A stretch of DNA of 5,777 nt, taken from NCBI GenBank assembly GCA_024958995.1, contig JANXGZ010000232.1, forward strand, positions 1 to 5,777, given 5' to 3'. This document shows positions 1 to 5,777 of the stretch, in pieces (positions within the stretch are counted from its first letter, which is position 1; the number at the start of each line of letters is the position of its first letter). A program made the position numbers and the translations under genes. The notes below the pieces were generated by a model. It made no database searches, was not told the origin of the DNA, and was given only the letters and a program-made list of their open reading frames with translations. The stretch comes from Methylococcales bacterium (GTDB lineage Bacteria; Pseudomonadota; Gammaproteobacteria; Methylococcales; UBA1147).

Positions 1-27
1 GTTGCGTCAGGGAATACCCTGCAATGA
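1..27 (+). CDS. C-terminal tail of an upstream gene, probably MurE (partial)
   Basis: Reading from base 1, the codons give VASGNTLQ and then a TGA stop at 25-27. This stop shares an ATGA with the murF start at 24, the same junction seen between mraY and murD further on. In gammaproteobacterial dcw clusters the gene just upstream of murF is murE (UDP-MurNAc-tripeptide synthetase), so these eight residues are probably its end. The tail carries no motif, and the identity rests only on gene order and on the neat overlap. Frame 2 over the same bases stays open to a TAA at 58-60, so the frame choice is itself an inference. Confidence 0.5.
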   Translation, partial: VASGNTLQ

Positions 28-1385
28 ACATGTCACTGAGCGACACCTGCCGGATCGTTAATGGAACGATGTCCGGCCCCGACGCCCGTTTTTCATCCGT
101 CAGCATCAATACCCGAAGCCTACAGCGGGGCGATCTTTTCGTCGCGATAAGGGGCGAACATTTCGATGCCCATGATTTTCTGAACATTGCAGTGGAAAAG
201 GGTTCGGTCGGGGCAATCATTGGGCGACAGGTGACCTCCGAATTACCGACGATCCGGGTTAAGGATACCCGTCTTGCGCTCGGTCGTCTGGCCAGGGAGT
301 GGAGGAACAGCTGTAACAGCCTGGTCATCGGAGTCACGGGCAGCAATGGAAAAACGACGGTCAAGGAAATGATCGCTTCGATTCTCGGGCTAAACGGCCG
401 CGTTCTGTTTACCCAAGGCAACCTGAACAACGAGATCGGGGTTCCCCTTACCCTGTTGAGGCTGGATCAGGGTGACCAGTATGCCGTGGTCGAAATGGGA
501 GCCAATCACCCTGGAGAAATTGCTTACTCGAGCAGCCTTGCGGAGCCGGATGTCGCGGTTTTGACCAATGCCGGTTCGGCTCACCTCGAAGGTTTCTGCA
601 GCCTGCAGGGAGTCGCCAGTGCCAAGGGGGAGCTGGTGACTTCCCTTTCCGACGATGGTGTCGCTATCCTCAACGCTGACGACCAATTCTTTGAATATTG
701 GCGGGGTCTTGCGGGTAACGCCCGGGTTCTGTCATTTGGTCTGGGGACAGGTGCCAATATCCGGGCTACCGACATTGAGATGACCTGGACCCCAGCAGGC
801 GTTGAAAACCGCTTTAACCTGCATTTAGGCGGTACCTGGCGATCCATCAGATTGCAGGTGGCGGGAACACACAACGTCTGCAACGCGTTGGCAGCTGCCG
901 CCGCGGCGCAGGCCATCGGGATTAATATGGACCAGATCGGGGAAGGTTTGGAAAATTTCCGTTCGGTTCAGGGGCGGGTGCAGCCGGTTCCGGGTCTCGC
1001 CGGCAGCCTGTTGATCGATGATACCTACAATGCAAACCCGTCATCTTTCGAGGCGGCGATTGAGGTTCTTGCACAGTTCAAGGGAGAACGGTGCGTGGTG
1101 CTGGGTGCCTTTGCCGAACTGGGTGAATCCAGCGATGAACTGCACAAACAGGTCGGCCTTCATGCAAGGAATCAGGGTATATCACGGTTTTTCGCAACTG
1201 GGCACGGAGCCGAGAGCGCTGTCGATGCCTTTGGTGACGGAGCCCGTTTTTTCGATTGCCAGTCCGATCTTATCGAAGCGTCTAGGGAATTACTGAGCTG
1301 TCATATCGTGGTGTTGGTGAAGGGTTCGCGCAGCCAGAAAATGGATCGTGTTGTGGAAGCGCTCCGTTTCAGCGAGAGCAACTAG
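24..1385 (+). CDS. murF: UDP-N-acetylmuramoyl-tripeptide--D-alanyl-D-alanine ligase MurF
   Basis: Cytoplasmic Mur ligase that uses ATP to join D-Ala-D-Ala to UDP-MurNAc-tripeptide, giving the pentapeptide precursor of peptidoglycan. The protein is 453 aa, close to the E. coli length of about 452. The N-terminal substrate domain covers roughly residues 1-95. The central ATPase domain has the P-loop GVTGSNGKTT at 103-112 with the nucleotide-binding Lys110, then GNLNNEIG at 132-139 and EMGANH at 157-162. The C-terminal domain starts near 320 and shows DDTYNANP at 332-339, LGAFAELGE at 360-368 and a late KGSRSQKMDRVVEAL. The GAFAELG stretch is usually closer to GDMxELG in this family, so Asp and Met are replaced by Ala and Phe. 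ATG 24 is preferred over ATG 30 because AGGGA at 9-13 is 10 bases from the first and 16 from the second, and because the first makes an ATGA overlap with the upstream stop. The identification is secure. Confidence 0.97.
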   Translation: MNMSLSDTCRIVNGTMSGPDARFSSVSINTRSLQRGDLFVAIRGEHFDAHDFLNIAVEKGSVGAIIGRQVTSELPTIRVKDTRLALGRLAREWRNSCNSLVIGVTGSNGKTTVKEMIASILGLNGRVLFTQGNLNNEIGVPLTLLRLDQGDQYAVVEMGANHPGEIAYSSSLAEPDVAVLTNAGSAHLEGFCSLQGVASAKGELVTSLSDDGVAILNADDQFFEYWRGLAGNARVLSFGLGTGANIRATDIEMTWTPAGVENRFNLHLGGTWRSIRLQVAGTHNVCNALAAAAAAQAIGINMDQIGEGLENFRSVQGRVQPVPGLAGSLLIDDTYNANPSSFEAAIEVLAQFKGERCVVLGAFAELGESSDELHKQVGLHARNQGISRFFATGHGAESAVDAFGDGARFFDCQSDLIEASRELLSCHIVVLVKGSRSQKMDRVVEALRFSESN

Positions 1386-1387
1386 CC

Positions 1388-2470
1388 ATGTTGCTTTATC
1401 TGGCTAACTTGCTGACCGAATACGAAAGTGGATTCCGGGTATTCCAGTACCTTACTTTTCGCTCGATCCTGGGGGCTCTGACCGCGCTGATGATTTCGTT
1501 CATTGTTGGGCCGGGGATGATCCGGCGACTCAGTGCCGGGAACATCGGTCAGTCTGTGCGTGATGACGGCCCTGAATCCCATTTTTCGAAGGCGGGGACT
1601 CCGACCATGGGAGGGGCGCTGATACTGGTGGCGATCAGCGTCAGTACCCTGCTATGGGGAGACTGGGGCAATCGCTATATATGGGTTGTGTTGTTCGTGA
1701 CTTTGAGCCTGGGTGTCATCGGTTTCATCGATGATTACCGGAAGGTCGTGGCAGGAAACAGCAAGGGGCTATCCGCCGGGTCGAAGCTCTTCTGGCAATC
1801 ATTGGTTGCGGTTTCAGCCTCGGTGTTTCTATTCAAGAGCGCGACCGTTGCGGCCGAAACCCAATTCATTGTTCCATTCTTCAAGAATGTGATAATCGAC
1901 CTCGGATGGGCCTATGTCGTTTTGTCGTACTTGGTCATTGTCGGCACCAGCAATGCGGTCAACCTGACAGACGGACTGGACGGGCTAGCCATTCTGCCGA
2001 CGGTCCTGGTCGGTGGTGCATTGGGTATTTTCGCTTATGTCTCGGGACACTCGACTTTTGCCGAGTATCTTGCGATTCCCTACATCCCGGCTGCGGGTGA
2101 ACTGGTTGTGTTCTGCGGTGCGTTGGTTGGGGCCGGCCTCGGATTTCTCTGGTTCAATGCCTATCCGGCTCAGGTATTCATGGGCGATGTGGGTGCCCTG
2201 GCCCTCGGCGGCGCACTGGGTATTCTCGCGGTGCTGGTCAGGCAGGAGGTCGTCCTGATGATCATGGGCGGTGTATTCGTCATGGAAACCGTCTCCGTAA
2301 TATTACAGGTGATTTCCTTCAAGCTTACCGGGAAACGGATCTTTCGCATGGCTCCCATTCACCATCATTTCGAATTGAAAGGCTGGCCAGAACCGAGGGT
2401 GATCGTGCGTTTCTGGATCATTACCGTGATCCTGGTTCTGATCGGCCTGGCGACGCTAAAACTGAGATGA
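1388..2470 (+). CDS. mraY: Phospho-N-acetylmuramoyl-pentapeptide-transferase MraY
   Basis: Integral inner-membrane enzyme that transfers phospho-MurNAc-pentapeptide from UDP to undecaprenyl phosphate, forming lipid I. The 360 aa length equals that of E. coli MraY. Visible family motifs are DGPESHFSKAGTPTMGG at 60-76, the Asp pair in GFIDDYRK (Asp115, Asp116), NLTDGLDGLA at 192-201, FMGDVGALALGG with Asp267, and the cytoplasmic HHH motif in APIHHHFELKGWPEP (His325-327). These acidic residues and histidines are known in the family for Mg2+ and nucleotide binding and for catalysis. The sequence alternates long hydrophobic stretches with short polar loops, in keeping with the ten-helix fold. The start lies 2 bases after the murF stop, with a weak purine run (GAGAG, 1374-1378) 9 bases upstream inside the murF end, so ribosomes probably carry over from murF. 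The stop overlaps the murD start. No key residue is missing. Confidence 0.98.
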   Translation: MLLYLANLLTEYESGFRVFQYLTFRSILGALTALMISFIVGPGMIRRLSAGNIGQSVRDDGPESHFSKAGTPTMGGALILVAISVSTLLWGDWGNRYIWVVLFVTLSLGVIGFIDDYRKVVAGNSKGLSAGSKLFWQSLVAVSASVFLFKSATVAAETQFIVPFFKNVIIDLGWAYVVLSYLVIVGTSNAVNLTDGLDGLAILPTVLVGGALGIFAYVSGHSTFAEYLAIPYIPAAGELVVFCGALVGAGLGFLWFNAYPAQVFMGDVGALALGGALGILAVLVRQEVVLMIMGGVFVMETVSVILQVISFKLTGKRIFRMAPIHHHFELKGWPEPRVIVRFWIITVILVLIGLATLKLR

Positions 2471-3876
2471 TTCAAACAGGCAACACACAAGCTCCCCAGG
2501 AAACCGTGCACGGTGGCCTGTCGGTGCTGGGAATCATCCCCGGAGTGTCGGTGGTTATAGTCATCGGCCTGGGTATAACCGGTTTCTCGGTGATCCGTTT
2601 CCTGGTGTCACGCGGCGTTGAAGTCACCGTTGCCGATGATCGCGAACATCCGCCTTGCCTTAGCCGTCTGAACGAACTCGGGTGGGACATTCCCCGGGCG
2701 CTCGGAGGCTATGATGCGCAGGCATTCAACGGTACCACCCATCTGGTTGTCAGTCCGGGTGTTTCGTTGGAAACCAGGGAGATTCGGAGGGCGCTGAACC
2801 TGGGTTTGCAGCTTGTAAGTGATATCGACCTATTCATGTCTTCAACCTCCGGGAAGGTGATCGGCATCACCGGTTCGAATGGAAAAAGTACCGTAACCAC
2901 GCTGCTGGGCGTGATGGCGAAGGAGGACGGCAGGAAGGTCAAGATCGGTGGAAATCTGGGGGTGCCGGCGTTGGACCTACTGGACCAGGGTGAGCCAACG
3001 GAGTTGTACGTTCTCGAGTTATCCAGCTTCCAGCTGGAACGAACCTCGTTTCTGCACACCGACACGGCGACCGTGTTGAACATTAGCCCCGACCACATGG
3101 ACCGCCATGGCGATTTGGAAACCTACGCACGGGCCAAGCAAAGAATTTTCTCGAAATGCAGGGTAGTTGTGATCAACCAGGATGATCCGCTGGTTGCTTC
3201 CATGGATGGGCAGGATCAAGAAGTTTTGCGTTTTGGGCTGAAGGAACACCAGCAGCTCGATTTTTCTGTTGAACAACGGGACGGCACCGAGTGGATCATG
3301 TACCGGAAAAACCCTCAGATGCCGGCCGATTCCGTCAGGATGAGAGGGCGGCACAACCTGTCAAACACGCTGGCTGCGCTGGCGCTGGGGCATGCCGCTG
3401 GGCTTTCAATGGCATCGATGCTCAAGGTGCTGCGGGTATTCCCGGGGCTTCCGCACCGCATGCAGTCGGTGGCAACAATCGACGGAGTCGATTGGGTCAA
3501 CGACTCCAAGGCGACTAATATTGGCGCCTGTATTGCAGCACTGGAGGGCTTGCCTGGCAGGACGGTACTGATCGCTGGCGGTGATGGCAAAGGGGCTGAT
3601 TTCAATGCTCTGAAAACGGTGGTCAGGGAACAGGCAAGGGCTGTCGTGCTGTTCGGCAAGGATGCCGGTCTGCTGTACTCCATCCTGCAATCGGAAACGC
3701 AAACGCTTCGGGTAGAAAATCTGGGACAGGCAGTTGAAACGTCGGCCCATTTGGCCAGACCCGGCGATACGGTTCTGCTGTCGCCGGCCTGTGCCAGTTT
3801 GGACCAGTTCACCGACTACCAGGCCCGCGGCAGGTTTTTTGAAGAATCGGTCAGGGGAATGATGCATGCGCATTGA
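2467..3876 (+). CDS. murD: UDP-N-acetylmuramoyl-L-alanine--D-glutamate ligase MurD
   Basis: Cytoplasmic ATP-dependent ligase that adds D-glutamate to UDP-MurNAc-L-Ala. Numbered from ATG 2467, the protein has an N-terminal Rossmann-like UDP-binding domain (VIVIGLGITG at about 30-39) and a central ATPase domain with the P-loop GITGSNGKST at 133-142 (Lys140). LELSSFQLE at 183-191 and NISPDHMDRHGD at 205-216 follow. Lys224 in YARAKQRIF sits where the carbamylated lysine of MurD is known. The C-terminal domain has FPGLPHRMQ, NDSKATN at 345-351, AGGDGKGADF and SPACASLDQFTDYQARG. At 469 aa it is about 30 longer than E. coli MurD (438). Some 20 of the extra residues precede the glycine-rich loop and match no motif I know. 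ATG 2467 shares ATGA with the mraY stop but has no clear Shine-Dalgarno, and GTG 2506 is a possible alternative start giving 456 aa. The function is certain, the exact start is not. Confidence 0.97.
   Translation: MIQTGNTQAPQETVHGGLSVLGIIPGVSVVIVIGLGITGFSVIRFLVSRGVEVTVADDREHPPCLSRLNELGWDIPRALGGYDAQAFNGTTHLVVSPGVSLETREIRRALNLGLQLVSDIDLFMSSTSGKVIGITGSNGKSTVTTLLGVMAKEDGRKVKIGGNLGVPALDLLDQGEPTELYVLELSSFQLERTSFLHTDTATVLNISPDHMDRHGDLETYARAKQRIFSKCRVVVINQDDPLVASMDGQDQEVLRFGLKEHQQLDFSVEQRDGTEWIMYRKNPQMPADSVRMRGRHNLSNTLAALALGHAAGLSMASMLKVLRVFPGLPHRMQSVATIDGVDWVNDSKATNIGACIAALEGLPGRTVLIAGGDGKGADFNALKTVVREQARAVVLFGKDAGLLYSILQSETQTLRVENLGQAVETSAHLARPGDTVLLSPACASLDQFTDYQARGRFFEESVRGMMHAH
2498..2508 (+). 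promoter_or_regulatory. Possible alternative murD start: AGGA plus GTG
   Basis: AGGA at 2498-2501 is followed after 4 bases by an in-frame GTG at 2506-2508. Starting here would remove 13 residues from MurD. The upstream ATG at 2467 has only a GAG directly next to it and no proper Shine-Dalgarno, so initiation there would depend on coupling to the mraY stop. The spacing to GTG is short, so this is only a candidate. Confidence 0.3.
3853..3857 (+). promoter_or_regulatory. Ribosome binding site of ftsW, inside murD
   Basis: AGGGG lies 8 bases before the ATG at 3866, within the last codons of murD. It settles the ftsW start and means that ribosomes finishing murD pass over the ftsW initiation site, a setting that favours translational coupling. 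Confidence 0.7.
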
Positions 3877-5038
3877 ATATTCCAGATCCGGTTTGCACCT
3901 TGCTGGAGACAAGTTCTCGCTGTACCTGGATATGCAGTTAATGCTCACGGCGGCAGCCTTGCTGATCATCGGCTACATCATGGTGATCTCCGCTTCCATG
4001 CACCTCGGCCAGGATGCTTTCCATTACTCTGTTCGACAACTTGTTCATATTTTCATGGGGCTGGTGGGTGCCAGCCTCATGCTGTTCTTGCCCCTGAGAG
4101 TGCTGGAAGAGGCAGGCCAGTGGCTTTTCCTGTTGGGGTTGGCATTGCTGGTTGCGGTTCTAATTCCGGGGCTTGGCGTCGAGGTCAACGGGAGTACCCG
4201 GTGGTTGTCCCTTGGGGGAGTTAGGGTACAGGTTTCTGAACTGGTGAAGCTGATTTCCGTGGTTTACATGGCGGGATATATTACCCGCCACGTTCAGACC
4301 GTCAGAACCTCAATCTACGGTATGGTCAGGCCGCTGCTGTTGCTGGCTTTTGCCTGTGTACTACTGCTGCTGGAACCGGATTTCGGAACTACCGCGGTCA
4401 TCCTGGCGACCGCACTCTCGATGATGTTCCTTGGCGGTGCCCGCTTGTGGCAATTTGGAATCCTGGTCTGCCTGTTGGCTTCGTTGGGAACGCTGCTGAT
4501 CGTCCAGTCTCCCTATCGGTGGAATCGACTGGTCAGTTTCATGGACCCCTGGGCTGATCCGCTGGGCTCGGGTTTCCAACTCAGCCAGTCATTAATAGCT
4601 TTTGGCCGCGGCGAACTGTTCGGGGTCGGCCTTGGGTCAGGCGTGCAGAAACTATATTACCTACCCGAGAACCATACTGATTTTCTTTTTGCAGTGATTG
4701 GAGAGGAGCTAGGCCTGGTCGGGGTCAGCGTCGTAGTTGCGCTGTTTGCCTGCCTGATCTGGAAGGCCTTTGCGATCGCCAGGATGTCGGAACAGACCGG
4801 ACACAGTTTTGCCGCCTATCTGGCCTACGGGCTGGGAATTTGGTTTGGTATCCAGGCCTTCATCAACATGGGAGTGACCATGGGAATGCTTCCGACGAAA
4901 GGCCTGACCCTGCCGCTAATGAGTTACGGAGGTGGAAGCATGATCGTGATGTGCAGCGCGGTAGGGCTTTTGCTACGGATCCATAACGAGGCGGTTCAAC
5001 GTCAGCGATCGGCCAGGGCGAGGTACTGGAATGGATAA
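3866..5038 (+). CDS. ftsW: Septal peptidoglycan glycosyltransferase FtsW (SEDS family)
   Basis: Polytopic inner-membrane protein of the divisome. SEDS proteins polymerise lipid II into glycan strands together with a class B penicillin-binding protein, FtsI in the case of FtsW. The protein is 390 aa, with a cytoplasmic N-terminus of about 22 residues and roughly ten hydrophobic segments. The first are near 24-44, 57-76, 84-102, 122-140, 152-170, 172-190 and 194-214, then, after the large loop, near 275-298, 318-338 and 346-372. Family motifs include NGSTRWLSLG at 108-117, LLEPDFGTT at 168-176, FMDPWADPLGSGFQLSQSL from 225, LPENHTDFLFAVIGEELG from 266 and SYGGGS at 353-358. Asp272 in NHTDF corresponds to the Asp known to be essential in SEDS polymerases (Asp297 in E. 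coli FtsW, from memory). Residues 122-125 read QVSE where QPSE or QPAE is more common. FtsW is chosen over RodA because the gene lies between murD and murG. The start overlaps murD by 11 bases and has a good ribosome binding site. Confidence 0.96.
   Translation: MRIEYSRSGLHLAGDKFSLYLDMQLMLTAAALLIIGYIMVISASMHLGQDAFHYSVRQLVHIFMGLVGASLMLFLPLRVLEEAGQWLFLLGLALLVAVLIPGLGVEVNGSTRWLSLGGVRVQVSELVKLISVVYMAGYITRHVQTVRTSIYGMVRPLLLLAFACVLLLLEPDFGTTAVILATALSMMFLGGARLWQFGILVCLLASLGTLLIVQSPYRWNRLVSFMDPWADPLGSGFQLSQSLIAFGRGELFGVGLGSGVQKLYYLPENHTDFLFAVIGEELGLVGVSVVVALFACLIWKAFAIARMSEQTGHSFAAYLAYGLGIWFGIQAFINMGVTMGMLPTKGLTLPLMSYGGGSMIVMCSAVGLLLRIHNEAVQRQRSARARYWNG
5018..5023 (+). promoter_or_regulatory. Ribosome binding site of murG, inside ftsW
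   Basis: GCGAGG lies 7 bases before the murG ATG at 5031 and within the final codons of ftsW. Only AGG and the preceding G match the anti-Shine-Dalgarno core, so it is of moderate strength. It supports ATG 5031 as the start, which also places the conserved GGTGGH loop ten residues in, as expected for MurG. Confidence 0.6.
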
Positions 5039-5777
5039 GCATATCCTGGTGCTTGCAGGAGGCACCGGTGGGCACGTTTACCCGGCTCTGGCAGTTGCCA
5101 AACACCTCTCCGCTTCGGGTCATCAAGTGTCTTGGATGGGAACGCGAAACGGGTTGGAAGGTCGTGTAGTCCCGCAAAACGGTATTCCGATCGACTGGGT
5201 CTCGGTCAGCGGTATCCGTGGGAAACGGGGATTTGATCGGGTCAAAGCCCCTTTGCTGCTGCTGTGGGCGTGTTGCCAGGCTGGATTGATCCTGTATCGA
5301 CGGAAACCTCATGTTGTGATCGGGATGGGTGGATTTGTATCCGGGCCTGGCGGACTGATGGCCTGGCTGATGCGGATACCGCTGGTTATCCATGAGCAAA
5401 ATGCAATTCCTGGAACCACCAACCGCTTGCTGGCTTGGCTTGCCAAACGGGTGCTGGAAGCTTTCCCCGGGAGCTTCACCGGATCGGTTCATGCGGTTTG
5501 TACAGGCAATCCGGTTCGTTTGGATATCACCGAGCTTCGGAGCACATCCATCGGCAATTTTCAAAGGCCGCTGCGGATTCTGGTGTTAGGTGGAAGCCAG
5601 GGTGCTCGCACCCTGAATGCAATTGTTCCTCGGGTGGTTGGCGATCTTCCAGCAAAGATCGATGTTTTTCACCAGAGCGGAACCGCCATGCTCGAGCAAA
5701 CCAGCAAGACCTATCAGTCCCTGGCGATTGATGCGAAGGTAGAGCCCTTCGTTGAAGACATGCGAGTGGTTTATCTC
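5031..5777 (+). CDS. murG: UDP-GlcNAc:lipid I N-acetylglucosaminyltransferase MurG (3' end outside window)
   Basis: Peripheral inner-membrane GT-B glycosyltransferase that adds GlcNAc from UDP-GlcNAc to lipid I, making lipid II for FtsW and the PBPs. The frame is open for 249 codons from ATG 5031 to the window edge with no stop. MurG is usually about 355 aa, so roughly the last 105 residues are missing, including most of the UDP-GlcNAc-binding half. The acceptor domain shows LAGGTGGHVYPALAVA with the glycine-rich loop at 10-14 and His15 (Tyr17 where Phe is commoner), then SGIRGK, IGMGGFVSGPG, HEQNAIPGTTNR from 121 and GNPVR at 159-163. The second domain begins with the loop LGGSQGA at 186-192 and HQSG at 214-217. 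The start overlaps the ftsW stop by 8 bases and has GCGAGG 7 bases upstream. murC would be the expected next gene in this cluster, but it is not visible here. Confidence 0.97.
   Translation, partial: MDKHILVLAGGTGGHVYPALAVAKHLSASGHQVSWMGTRNGLEGRVVPQNGIPIDWVSVSGIRGKRGFDRVKAPLLLLWACCQAGLILYRRKPHVVIGMGGFVSGPGGLMAWLMRIPLVIHEQNAIPGTTNRLLAWLAKRVLEAFPGSFTGSVHAVCTGNPVRLDITELRSTSIGNFQRPLRILVLGGSQGARTLNAIVPRVVGDLPAKIDVFHQSGTAMLEQTSKTYQSLAIDAKVEPFVEDMRVVYL

Noticed and set aside
581..916. A 111-codon - strand open frame opposite murF
   Set aside because: It starts with an alanine-rich run that mirrors the Ala-coding GC-rich stretch of MurF and has no domain.
1383..1390. Possible promoter or terminator between murF and mraY
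   Set aside because: Only 2 bases separate the genes, and I saw no hairpin with a T run or convincing -35/-10 pair nearby.
3315..3969. Two overlapping - strand open frames (165 and 187 codons) opposite murD and the start of ftsW
   Set aside because: They overlap each other in different frames and lie opposite conserved MurD motifs. Neither shows a recognisable domain, and both are explained by codon bias on the coding strand.
4060..4067. GCTGGTGG, identical to the E. coli Chi site, within ftsW
   Set aside because: A single 8-base match in a G-rich coding strand is readily due to chance, and the host is probably not an enterobacterium.
4863..5564. A long open frame on the - strand (233 codons) opposite the ftsW end and murG start
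   Set aside because: It runs across two clearly real genes on the other strand. Its translation is rich in Arg, Ser, Pro and Gln with no motif, as expected of a shadow frame.
1..5777. A hidden mobile element, CRISPR array, RNA gene or novel defence system
   Set aside because: Conserved, overlapping housekeeping genes fill the whole window. I saw no direct-repeat array, inverted-repeat ends, tRNA-like fold or unassigned stretch that could hold one.

Overview
The window is a compact piece of the division and cell wall (dcw) cluster. All genes lie on the + strand in the order (murE end)-murF-mraY-murD-ftsW-murG(start). The order, protein lengths and motif wording resemble E. coli and other Gammaproteobacteria: MraY is 360 aa and its last 33 residues read almost as in E. 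coli, MurF is 453 aa, and MurG carries HEQNAIPGTTNR. Base composition looks moderately GC rich, with no visible change in style between genes. A gammaproteobacterium outside the Enterobacteriaceae is the best guess. I cannot name the genus.

Layout: positions 1-27 are probably the last codons of murE, ending in an ATGA overlap with murF. murF (24-1385) is followed after 2 bases by mraY (1388-2470). mraY shares an ATGA with murD (2467-3876). murD overlaps ftsW (3866-5038) by 11 bases, and ftsW overlaps murG (5031 to the window edge) by 8 bases. MurG is cut by the window after 249 codons. No intergenic space is large enough for a promoter or terminator, and no RNA genes, mobile elements, CRISPR arrays or long repeats were seen.

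The genes form one pathway. MurD and then MurF act in the cytoplasmic assembly of UDP-MurNAc-pentapeptide, with MurE between them. MraY transfers phospho-MurNAc-pentapeptide to undecaprenyl phosphate to make lipid I. MurG adds GlcNAc to make lipid II. FtsW polymerises lipid II into septal glycan with its partner class B PBP. The tight overlaps point to one polycistronic mRNA with translational coupling.

I found no novel system here. The points worth a second look are small: the N-terminal extension and start choice of MurD, a QVSE variant of the usual QPSE motif in FtsW, a GAFAELG variant in MurF, and the consistent overlap architecture.
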